Under the pieces are notes generated by a model. It was given only the letters and a program-made list of their open reading frames with translations. It had not been told where the DNA came from and did not search any database. 64,000 nucleotides of DNA. It comes from Shewanella halotolerans (lineage in GTDB: Bacteria; Pseudomonadota; Gammaproteobacteria; Enterobacterales; Shewanellaceae). The position numbers were made by a program, and so were the translations under genes. This document shows positions 53,772 to 60,639 of the stretch, one piece after another. The DNA lies in assembly GCF_019457535.1 (NCBI RefSeq), contig NZ_CP080417.1, positions 3,906,001 to 3,970,000 on the forward strand, given 5' to 3'. Numbering within the stretch: the first letter of the stretch is position 1; every line of letters begins with the position of its first letter.

Positions 53772-53811
53772 TCGGAAACTAGTCTTAAGTCAGAGCGTTT
53801 ACCCTATCGAC

Positions 53812-53838
53812 AATACCCGGCCTCGCCGGGTATTTTTT
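53812..53838 (+). terminator. Terminator after the S46 peptidase gene
   Basis: AATACCCGGC-CTC-GCCGGGTATT stem followed by TTTTT. Confidence 0.9.
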
Positions 53839-53876
53839 TACTTGTCGCTAACTCGGCAGTGGCATAGGTTAATAAG

Positions 53877-54326
53877 ATGGACATCAAGATGAGGCATAGG
53901 ACGAGGCATAGGATGAGCAGCCCATTAGGCGGATTTTATCTCGCGGCCCAACAACGAAGAATGCAGGCCCTGCAGCGCCAGCGCGACACACCTAAGTGCC
54001 GCCTCAACTTAACCCTCACATGCGACGACCGACCGCTTATCGCACAATGCCTCACTCTCGAGCCAGGCGTGAGTGAACTTAGCAATCAAACAGTGAGTAT
54101 CCAGCTTTGCTCAAGCTTCACCCCAACGGGCCTGCTTAAGGTGGTGAGTGACATCTACCTATGCACTGCGGATGAACCTCGCCATATCGGCACGCAAGAA
54201 CTCTACCTTAGCCCGAATGAACCCGTGACCAGCCTGGTAGCAGGCAACTGTCACTATCGACTCACTCTGATGGCCTCGCAGCTAGCACAGGATAATACCA
54301 AGCAAAATAGGCTTGAGAGCAGCTAG
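53877..54326 (+). CDS. Hypothetical protein of 149 residues
   Basis: A soluble 137-149-residue protein without signal peptide or membrane helix. The start is uncertain: the first ATG (53877) lies in a run of near-repeats (GGCATAGGAC, GGCATAGGAT), and the ATG at 53913 (MSSPLGGFYLAAQQRR) is a good alternative. The fold seems beta-rich after about residue 40. I do not recognise a family. It is convergent with the rpsF operon and ends at the bidirectional terminator. Confidence 0.55.
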   Translation: MDIKMRHRTRHRMSSPLGGFYLAAQQRRMQALQRQRDTPKCRLNLTLTCDDRPLIAQCLTLEPGVSELSNQTVSIQLCSSFTPTGLLKVVSDIYLCTADEPRHIGTQELYLSPNEPVTSLVAGNCHYRLTLMASQLAQDNTKQNRLESS

Positions 54327-54344
54327 CGGTATATTCCAGGCATA

Positions 54345-54388
54345 AAAAAACACCGCACTAATCAGATTAGCGCGGTGTTTCTTTTAAT
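54345..54388 (-). terminator. Bidirectional terminator of the rpsF-rplI operon
   Basis: AAACACCGC pairs with GCGGTGTTT, and the inner CTAATC-A-GATTAG extends the stem. T-tracts occur on both sides (seven on the minus strand), so it serves rplI and the convergent gene. Confidence 0.9.
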
Positions 54389-54404
54389 CGTTTAAAACTG
54401 TGTA

Positions 54405-54857
54405 TTAGTCTTCTGCAACAACAGAAAGCTTAACAACAGCCTTAACTTCAGCGTGAAGCTGAACGTCGATTTCGAATTCACCAGTAGCGCGGATAGCACC
54501 TAGTGGTAGACGAACTTCGCTCTTAGCCAGTTCAACGCCAGCAGCAGTTACTGCATCAGCGATGTCACGGTTACCGATTGAACCGAACAGCTTGCCTTCG
54601 TCGCCTGCTTTAGAAGCGATAACAACAGTTTCAAGAGCAGCCAGCTTCTCAGCGCGCTCTGTAGCAGTTGCTAGTTCAGCAGCTAGCTTAGCTTCTAGTT
54701 CAGCACGACGTGCTTCGAATACTTCAGTGTTAGCAGCGTTAGCAACTACCGCTTTACCTTGAGGTAAAAGGAAGTTACGAGCATAACCAGCTTTAACTGA
54801 CACTTGGTCACCCAGGTTGCCCAGGTTAGCGATTTTATCAAGTAGAATAACGTTCAT
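54405..54857 (-). CDS. rplI: 50S ribosomal protein L9
   Basis: A 150-residue L9 (usual length 148-150). It begins MNVILLDKIANLGNLGDQVSVKAGYARNFLLPQGKAV, the L9 signature, then a long connecting helix and a C-terminal domain with KLFGSIGNRDIADAV. It binds 23S rRNA at the L1 side. Last gene of the rpsF-priB-rpsR-rplI operon. Confidence 0.98.
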   Translation of the reverse strand: MNVILLDKIANLGNLGDQVSVKAGYARNFLLPQGKAVVANAANTEVFEARRAELEAKLAAELATATERAEKLAALETVVIASKAGDEGKLFGSIGNRDIADAVTAAGVELAKSEVRLPLGAIRATGEFEIDVQLHAEVKAVVKLSVVAED

Positions 54858-54884
54858 TATTAATTCCTCTAAATTGATGCGCTA

Positions 54885-55112
54885 TTACTGATGTAGATCA
54901 GTGTAAGGCAGTAGAGAAAGATAACGAGCACGCTTGATAGCGCGAGCCAGTTGACGTTGGTATTTAGCGTTTGTACCAGTGATACGGCTAGGAACAATTT
55001 TACCACTTTCAGTGATGTAGTTCTTTAGAGTAGCGATATCTTTGTAATCGATCTCAGTAACGCCTTCTGCAGTGAAACGGCAGAACTTGCGACGACGGAA
55101 ATAACGTGCCAT
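54885..55112 (-). CDS. rpsR: 30S ribosomal protein S18
   Basis: A 75-residue S18: MARYFRRRKFCRFTAEGV, then IDYKDIATLKNYITESGKIVPSRITGT and RAIKRARYLSLLPYTD. It forms a dimer with S6 on the 30S platform. Part of the operon, 12 nt after priB. Confidence 0.98.
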   Translation of the reverse strand: MARYFRRRKFCRFTAEGVTEIDYKDIATLKNYITESGKIVPSRITGTNAKYQRQLARAIKRARYLSLLPYTDLHQ

Positions 55113-55124
55113 TTTGACAGTCTC

Positions 55125-55430
55125 CTAAGTTTTCAATTCGACATTTTCAGCGTGTAATACCAGGCGGTTTTGTCCATTGCGTCCTCTCTGGAGGGCGATG
55201 AAACCTTTGACCTCAATATCCACACCGGTTTTCAGTTTGTCTGTGATGCTGTTAAAGCGTTCGCCACTTAATATCACTTGCATCTGGCAGTATACGTTTC
55301 TCAGCATCTCTGCTTCATAAACCTGCGATTTGTGTTCCAGCATGATCACACAATGTGGGATGCCTGCCGGGCTACTAAAGCTTCTGGACCGGGTTATGGT
55401 TCCAGATAACACCAAGTGATTGGTGGCCAC
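55125..55430 (-). CDS. priB: Primosomal replication protein N
   Basis: A 101-residue OB-fold protein: TNHLVLSGTITRSRSFSSPAGIPHC and a C-terminal GFIALQRGRNGQNRLVLHAENVEL. It helps replication restart with PriA. Starts 8 nt after rpsF; typical operon position in gammaproteobacteria. Confidence 0.96.
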   Translation of the reverse strand: MATNHLVLSGTITRSRSFSSPAGIPHCVIMLEHKSQVYEAEMLRNVYCQMQVILSGERFNSITDKLKTGVDIEVKGFIALQRGRNGQNRLVLHAENVELKT

Positions 55431-55438
55431 AAATAAAC

Positions 55439-55846
55439 TTACTCTGCTGCGTTTTCAGCGGCTTCTTCAGATGCTTCAGCTTCTACAGCTGGGCGCTCTT
55501 CGCTAGAACGACGTGCTTCACGCTCGTCTTTCGCTTTAGCCATTGGAGAAGCTTCGGTGATGGCACCCTTGGTACGCATAACCATGCTACGAAGAACAGC
55601 GTCGTTGAAACGGAAAGCTGTTTCTAGCTCTTCAACCGATTCTGCAGTCGCTTCTACGTTCATCAGAACATAGTGAGCTTTATGCAGTTCGATGATTGGG
55701 TAAGCCAGTTGACGACGGCCCCAGTCTTCTAAACGGTGGATTTGACCGCCAGCTTGGGTAAGGATACCCGTGTAACGTTCGATCATACCTGGCACTTGTT
55801 CACTCTGATCAGGGTGAACTAAAAATACGATTTCATAATGACGCAT
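55439..55846 (-). CDS. rpsF: 30S ribosomal protein S6
   Basis: A 135-residue S6 from ATG 55846, with AAGGAG upstream; the longer frame is a shadow of the leader. It begins MRHYEIVFLVHPDQSEQVP, then RLEDWGRRQLAYPI and AHYVLMNVEA, and ends in a Glu-rich tail (EAEASEEAAENAAE) typical of S6. The leader holds CCG just before the Shine-Dalgarno site, which recalls the S6:S18 autoregulatory element; that last point is inference. Confidence 0.97.
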   Translation of the reverse strand: MRHYEIVFLVHPDQSEQVPGMIERYTGILTQAGGQIHRLEDWGRRQLAYPIIELHKAHYVLMNVEATAESVEELETAFRFNDAVLRSMVMRTKGAITEASPMAKAKDEREARRSSEERPAVEAEASEEAAENAAE

Positions 55847-55940
55847 TTTTTGCTCCTTACGGTTATCTAGCCTCGTTGTTGGCTCAGTCAGACCAAATGG
55901 AGGCAAGGAACTAAATAAAGTGACTGAATTAAGCCGCGGA

Positions 55941-55969
55941 ATAGTACATGGTCACACCTCAAAACTCAA
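55941..55969 (-). promoter_or_regulatory. Likely promoter of the rpsF operon
   Basis: On the minus strand TTGAGT (55964-55969) and TACTAT (55941-55946) are 17 nt apart, about 95 nt before the rpsF start. Confidence 0.5.
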
Positions 55970-56068
55970 GCAATATCTTTCGTTATTCACTTTGCCCATT
56001 GCCCGGTGAAACGGTATGATAGTCCGCTGTCATTTTTGTGTTCTAGACGCGTGCAAAAAATAAAAATA

Positions 56069-56812
56069 ATGTTAAGAGCAACAAGTTTATTTATCACACT
56101 CGGCCTCAGCCACAGCGCCTGGGCATTGGTGCCCCCGGACTATCAGGAACCCCCCAGCGACTTCTCTGCCGAGATAGAGGCCGGGCTGCAGATTAACACG
56201 GGTAACACAGAGTCCAGCAGCTTCAATGGCCGCACCAAACTCGTCTACGACACAGACAACTTTCGTCAGGAAGGAGTATTCAAGGCTTACTTCGCCTCCG
56301 ACTCGGAAAAGACCACCTCGGAGAAATACGACGTCCAGCTCCAGTCGAGCTACAAGATCTACTCAGGCTATGTCTTCGCCCGCGGTGATTTCACCGAAGA
56401 CAGATTCGGTAGTTATACCCGCATCTCCACAGTGTCGACCGGTTATGGTTTTGACGCCATCAGCGACGACAGCACTAAGCTGAGTCTCGAAGTCGGTCCA
56501 GGTTATCGATACAACCTGCCCCAGGTGAGTGAGTCAGTGCCCGACCCCGAGGCCGACCGCGAGATCATTCTGCGTACCGCCGCCAAGTTCGAGCAGAAGA
56601 TCCACGAATACACCAGCTTCAACGCCGACCTCACCGCCGAGACCGGCGAGGCCAACAACACAGTCACCCTGGACATGAGTTACAAGAACACCCTATTCCA
56701 GGACTGGGCGTTTAAAATCGGCATGAACATCAAGTACACGGAAGTGGTACCTGAAGGGTCGAAGCAGACAGATACCGTCACCACCTTTAATCTGCTGTAC
56801 ACCTTCAAATAA
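56069..56812 (+). CDS. DUF481-family outer-membrane protein
   Basis: A 247-residue protein from ATG 56069, where the signal peptide (MLRATSLFITLG to SAWA) begins; GTG 56051 is an in-frame alternative. It has AEIEAGLQINTGNTESSSFNGR and later EKYDVQLQSSYKI, a pattern of the DUF481 (YdiY-like) family of 'salt-induced' outer-membrane proteins, and ends in FNLLYTFK. A beta-barrel in the outer membrane is expected; role unknown. Confidence 0.8.
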   Translation: MLRATSLFITLGLSHSAWALVPPDYQEPPSDFSAEIEAGLQINTGNTESSSFNGRTKLVYDTDNFRQEGVFKAYFASDSEKTTSEKYDVQLQSSYKIYSGYVFARGDFTEDRFGSYTRISTVSTGYGFDAISDDSTKLSLEVGPGYRYNLPQVSESVPDPEADREIILRTAAKFEQKIHEYTSFNADLTAETGEANNTVTLDMSYKNTLFQDWAFKIGMNIKYTEVVPEGSKQTDTVTTFNLLYTFK

Positions 56813-56899
56813 AGGTTTGAGTGCCCCCAAATGATGGGGCAATTAATCTGACTTGCCAGTCGTGGCCACTAGCCACTTTGATATTTGCTCGGAAGCCTT

Positions 56900-57060
56900 G
56901 AACCATGGCTTGATGATGTATCAATTGCCTGCCGCAGGCTTTATGTGCAAACACGTTTTTGGCACGCCACTAGCACTTCCCTGTGGGCTCTACGAAATCA
57001 TCCCTGATTTCGAAGGCCAATAACGTGTTTACACCGATATCTATCGTCTCTTCGATTTCA
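56900..57060 (-). repeat. Inverted-repeat element, left copy (reverse orientation)
   Basis: Contains long arms GTGCAAACACGTTTTTGGC (56945-56963) and GCCAATAACGTGTTTACAC (57016-57034), 17 of 19 positions paired, around an inner hairpin CGAAATCA-TCCC-TGATTTCG (56993-57012). Flanking sequence on both sides (TATCAATTGCCTGCC; CGTCTCTTCGATT) matches, in reverse, that of the right copy at 59457-59626. Confidence 0.65.
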
Positions 57061-57123
57061 CCTTACTGGTGTCAGTCGGTTATCAATCAGGAGCGAATCT
57101 GTTTTAGACATTATTATCTTTTC

Positions 57124-57876
57124 TCAATTCGTTCCATATACTCTGGCTTGAGCCAAACGTAGTGAATGATTTTTCAACATCACTTGCAACTGTTGAGGAG
57201 ATAGCTGAAACACCTGAAGAACCTCATTTCCCTCGACATCAAATCGGTTTTGCTCACCAACATACTTAATACTCGTTCCCAATAAGTTTAGTGTCTGCTT
57301 ATCAAAGCTATATAGCATCGTATTTCGCTTTTCTTTTAGTCCAGGCACCATACCCAAAACTGTCAAAGACTGATTCACACCAACTTTCTCAAAGAAGGCT
57401 CGTTCCTTTAACTGCCACTCCGCAAGATATTCCTTAAAAGATTCTTTATCTGTAAAAAGCGAATCGAACCAATCATGCTCAAACCCTCCATATAAGGATT
57501 GCAGCGAACCACCATGCCAACCAAGTACAGCTCCTTCTTCAACTATGACATTACTACTGGCGGTCGCAATATAGTTGGCACAAGAAGAGGCACATACTCC
57601 TCTAATGATTACGTTCAATTGATGGGAGTGAACGAGTTCACCAAGGTAAATACCTGACAAAACATCCCCCCCAACACTTTTGATTACGATTGTAGCGACT
57701 TGTTGGAATTGAGCGTTTAACAGCTCTTCAAAAACAGCTACATTTTGCTGTGTTATAGAGCCGTCAAAAAGAATAGTATCTGGAGAAATTAGGCTAATCT
57801 TGGCTTGTTCATCGATCCTAGTATTCGAACAACCAACAAAAATCAGAGTAAGCCAGAGTGTAAGAATCCATCTCAT
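57124..57876 (-). CDS. ClpP-like lipoprotein
   Basis: A 250-residue protein from ATG 57876, where a lipoprotein signal begins (MRWILTLWLTLIFVGC, lipid Cys16). The rest has a ClpP/crotonase-like fold pattern: VIKSVGGDVLSGIYLGELV, GVCASSCANYI (candidate nucleophile Ser97 or Ser98) and GWHGG (candidate catalytic His121), akin to the SDH-type or COG3904-type periplasmic proteins. A protease function is possible. It lies within an AT-rich island and has codon and base use unlike its neighbours, suggesting transfer. Function is not known. Confidence 0.65.
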   Translation of the reverse strand: MRWILTLWLTLIFVGCSNTRIDEQAKISLISPDTILFDGSITQQNVAVFEELLNAQFQQVATIVIKSVGGDVLSGIYLGELVHSHQLNVIIRGVCASSCANYIATASSNVIVEEGAVLGWHGGSLQSLYGGFEHDWFDSLFTDKESFKEYLAEWQLKERAFFEKVGVNQSLTVLGMVPGLKEKRNTMLYSFDKQTLNLLGTSIKYVGEQNRFDVEGNEVLQVFQLSPQQLQVMLKNHSLRLAQARVYGTN

Positions 57877-58023
57877 TAATTGCTTCCTTGTCAAATGCAC
57901 TGCTATTACGGCAAAAATCATCTTAAAATGTAACCAATGAAGCCAAACCTAAGAGGCTATCAAAATAGGTGAACGCTGCTTTTATCATTCGATATCAAGG
58001 ATAACTCCCGCTGACTTGGCTTG

Positions 58024-58445
58024 TTAGCTGCTTTGCTCAATAGCCTTTATTAAGTTTTCAGGATCGTTTGTACCCAAACTAACGGTTGTGCCATCTTTGA
58101 GTTTTAATTCAACAGCTGTTAGACCTGAAACGTTATATAACCATCCAGTTGAAATTAAACGAATTCCAAGCCCATAGTACCATTTCGTTCTTGTCTTTTT
58201 GATCGACTCGATTTCAGATATTTTTATTGATTTATTCCAAAATTTTGGACCAAAAACCACTTTACTTCTCCACCTTCCACTTTAATGGTTAATGATGAAA
58301 AAAGAATAGAAAGCACACCTAAAATTAAATACGCAAATCCAATAGGTTCGGTAGGCTTCGTTACCGAAGCAAAGACAAGCACCAATACTACAATTCCCAT
58401 AATTGAAAGCATCGCGATTCCAGGCTGAGTGTTTTTATACTGCAT
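58024..58445 (-). pseudogene. Small membrane protein with PH-like domain, split by a one-base frameshift
   Basis: Two overlapping frames read as one protein: the first (from 58445) has two transmembrane helices and ends KVEGGEVKWFLVQ..., while the second continues FGPKFWNKSIKISEIESIKK in the next frame. Joining them after KWF gives KWFFGPKFWNKSI, which looks like the PH-like domain of small membrane proteins. The break is at a run of five T (minus strand; A at 58252-58256). The separate second frame has only a GTG start inside the first. A real frameshift mutation, an assembly error, or programmed -1 slippage could explain it. Confidence 0.55.
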
Positions 58446-58798
58446 AACGATCTCCTTTCTACAGCTAGTGGCTTATTATCCGACCTACCGGATAAATCCC
58501 TGCCGATAATTAATTTACACTCCAAGTACCGATGTAACCAATTGATGAAGAGGCTAATCCATCACTATTTGGCCTATATACAGTTAAAGCATTCCTCAAA
58601 ATTAATCAACATCATTTGCCAATGCCAAGTGAAGCCAAATCGAAGAGACGTTTAGATGCGGGGGTAAGCACTTCCCCCGCCGGGCAGCCGATAGATATTA
58701 AGGAAGGTGCGTTCCTCAAACTTAACTAACAAATGAATGAATCGTCAATTGCTACAATGCAAACGAAATTGAATGGCATTGGAAGAATTGGTTCCCAC
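58446..58798. other. AT-rich intergenic region inside the island
   Basis: No gene is seen apart from the truncated repeat at 58637-58710; the rest is AT-rich spacer including short repeats of CATTCCTCAAA type (58590 and 58713 regions). Confidence 0.35.
58637..58710 (+). repeat. Truncated copy of the island repeat element
   Basis: Matches the right copy at both ends (AATCGAAGAGACGTTTAGAT; CCCCCGCCGGGCAG) but lacks the inner hairpin; GCGGGGG pairs with CCCCCGC around TAAGCACTT. Confidence 0.55.
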
Positions 58799-59290
58799 CT
58801 ATAACAAACTCTTTAGATCTCTAATTTTATGAGACAAGTCCATGTTCTCTTGCCTAATTTGTTGATCTGTTTTCCGAATAGACTTCTCTATTTCTCTAAC
58901 TTCGGTATCCGAAGTGCTCGCAGCGCTTAGCTTTTGATGTTCAATAGACCTTTGCTCATACAAAGACTTTAATCTTTCATTGTGAGCCTTAGTCATCTCT
59001 TCAATTTGCGACTCAACGAAATCAGTAGATAGAGGAGAACGGTTTTGTGCAGAAGTAATCATGGCTTCCACCAGGGGATTCGGTTCATGTTCCAAAAGCT
59101 TGGGTATGTGTGGTGCGGTAAAAGCCAGTACTCCTAACACCAGTGAAAAGGCCATATAAAAATAGATAGCCTTAAAATACTCCTTACGCTCTTCTCTTAC
59201 TTGTTTATTTAACAGGAGTCGATAAGCCATAAAAGCGAGCAAAAAGGCTAAACCGCCAAACCCTAAATTTAGTATTTCAACTATGTTCAT
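58799..59290 (-). CDS. Membrane protein with coiled-coil tail, function unknown
   Basis: A 163-residue protein. Two transmembrane helices (about 8-28 and 45-65) and a long Glu/Lys/Gln-rich coiled coil (about 95-163) are visible. ATG 59290 is preferred (AAGGGA lies close upstream). No known family recognised. AT-rich with island-like codon use. It could be an envelope-associated scaffold, but there is no evidence for a role. Confidence 0.6.
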   Translation of the reverse strand: MNIVEILNLGFGGLAFLLAFMAYRLLLNKQVREERKEYFKAIYFYMAFSLVLGVLAFTAPHIPKLLEHEPNPLVEAMITSAQNRSPLSTDFVESQIEEMTKAHNERLKSLYEQRSIEHQKLSAASTSDTEVREIEKSIRKTDQQIRQENMDLSHKIRDLKSLL

Positions 59291-59302
59291 TCCCTTGCCC
59301 AC

Positions 59303-59456
59303 TGTTTCAGCCTAGAAGCCTTATCATCCGAAAGCAGCTATATTACAAATCCTACATAAGTATTTAAATACTGAATAGAATTTTACTGCTCATAAAATCA
59401 CTCTTTCATACCCCTACATATAAAAAGAACCTAGAACTGGATAACCCAATGCTGCT
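59303..59456. other. AT-rich spacer at the island's right side
   Basis: No gene seen. The whole stretch 59303-59884 is non-coding and otherwise holds the right repeat, the tandem repeats and the rlmB terminator. Confidence 0.4.
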
Positions 59457-59626
59457 CAATCGAAGAGACGTTAGATACCGGGTGTAAGCACGCTTTTGGC
59501 TCTCGGCGGCATGGACGCCGCCGTGAAGCGTATAGGGATATATTCACAGCGTGCCAAAAGAGTGCTTGCACATCCCCCGCCGGGCAGGCGATTGATAACA
59601 GCGAAGGTTAACGCTACAAAACCCAA
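59457..59626 (+). repeat. Inverted-repeat element, right copy (forward orientation)
   Basis: Arms GTGTAAGCACGCTTTTGGC (59482-59500) and GCCAAAAGAGTGCTTGCAC (59553-59571) pair at 17 of 19 positions; inner hairpin GGCGGCATGGACGCCGCC. Flanks CGAAGAGACGTTAGAT and GGCAGGCGATTGATAACAGC match the left copy in reverse. Confidence 0.65.
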
Positions 59627-59755
59627 CCCAAGTACACATTCCCCCGCTGGGCAGGCGATTGGTAACAGCGATGGTTAACGCTGCACAACCCACCCCAAGC
59701 AAATATCCCCCGCCGGGCAGGCGTTAGATAACAATGAAGGTTAACGCTACAATCC
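59574..59755 (+). repeat. Three tandem imperfect repeats of 66-67 bp
   Basis: Units begin at 59574, 59641 and 59707 with CCCCCGCCGGGCAGGCG (one variant CTGGGC), followed by GATAACAGCGAAGGTTAACG-type sequence and a short spacer. The first unit overlaps the right repeat element. Function unknown; not coding. Confidence 0.6.
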
Positions 59756-59790
59756 CCTCACTAAACGACCACGTCATCAAACGACAAATA

Positions 59791-59826
59791 CAAAAATGCC
59801 GATGAAGCCTAAACCTCATCGGCATT
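59791..59826 (-). terminator. Terminator after rlmB
   Basis: AATGCCGATGA and TCATCGGCATT pair around a 10-nt loop; minus-strand T-tract TTTTTG. Confidence 0.85.
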
Positions 59827-59884
59827 CCTACCACCTATGGAAACCCACTAGGCCAACTCAAAAATTGAAAGATCGAATTTCCGA

Positions 59885-60625
59885 TCACCCCAACCTTTGG
59901 CGAACCGCCTCAAACAAACAGATCCCAGTGGCTACAGAGACGTTGAGGCTAGAGACGCTCCCCGCCATCGGGATAGACGCCAGCGAGTCGCAGCTCTCGC
60001 GAGTCAGGCGGCGTAGGCCCTTGTCTTCGGCGCCCATGGCGATGGCGATAGGGCCTTTCAGGTCGGCCTTGTAGAGGTCGTGCTCGGCTTCGCCGGCGGC
60101 GCCGACGATCCACACGCCCTTCTCTTGCAAGGCCTTCATGGTGCGCGCCAGGTTAGTCACCTGAAACAGGGGCACCACTTCGGCGGCTCCGCAGGCAACC
60201 TTGCTAACGGTTGGCGTGATGCCAACCGAATTGTCGCGCGGCACAATCACCCCATGTACCCCGGCGGCGTCGGCGTTACGCAGACAGGCGCCCAGGTTGT
60301 GAGGGTCGGTTACGCCATCGAGGATCAACAGAAACGGCGTCTCTGTCTTATCCAGTAGCGCCAGCAGATCGTTATCATTGAGTTGCTTGGCAGGCTTAGC
60401 GCGTACCAGCACGCCTTGGTGCTGACTGCTACCGGCCTTGTCGTCCAGCGCCTTGCGTGAGGCCTGCTGCACTGACACACCATATTCGGCGGCCATAGCG
60501 ATCAGCGGCATCAGACGCTGATCGTCGCGCCCCTGCAACACCCACATCTCGATCACCCGCTCAGGGCTGTTTTTTAGCAAGGCCTCGACGGCGTGGATGC
60601 CGAAGGTGAAATCTTGTTTCTTCAT
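59885..60625 (-). CDS. rlmB: 23S rRNA (guanosine-2'-O-)-methyltransferase RlmB
   Basis: A 246-residue SpoU-family methyltransferase. N-terminal substrate-binding domain (FGIHAVEALLKNSPERV), then LILDGVTDPHNLGACLRNADAAGVHGVI, AIAMGAEDKGLRRLTRESCD and IPMAGSVSSLNVSVATGICLFEA, the three SPOUT motifs. It methylates G2251 of 23S rRNA. It follows rnr by 14 nt on the same strand, a conserved gene pair. Confidence 0.97.
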   Translation of the reverse strand: MKKQDFTFGIHAVEALLKNSPERVIEMWVLQGRDDQRLMPLIAMAAEYGVSVQQASRKALDDKAGSSQHQGVLVRAKPAKQLNDNDLLALLDKTETPFLLILDGVTDPHNLGACLRNADAAGVHGVIVPRDNSVGITPTVSKVACGAAEVVPLFQVTNLARTMKALQEKGVWIVGAAGEAEHDLYKADLKGPIAIAMGAEDKGLRRLTRESCDSLASIPMAGSVSSLNVSVATGICLFEAVRQRLG

Positions 60626-60639
60626 CTAATTTGAGTCTC

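Noticed and set aside
59574..59755. Possible CRISPR array
   Set aside because: Units are imperfect, only three, and the sequence between the conserved blocks is itself similar. No cas genes are near.
57124..59755. Integron cassette array
   Set aside because: A few GTTAGAT cores resemble attC ends, but complete attC pairs with inverted L and R boxes were not found and no integrase is in the window.
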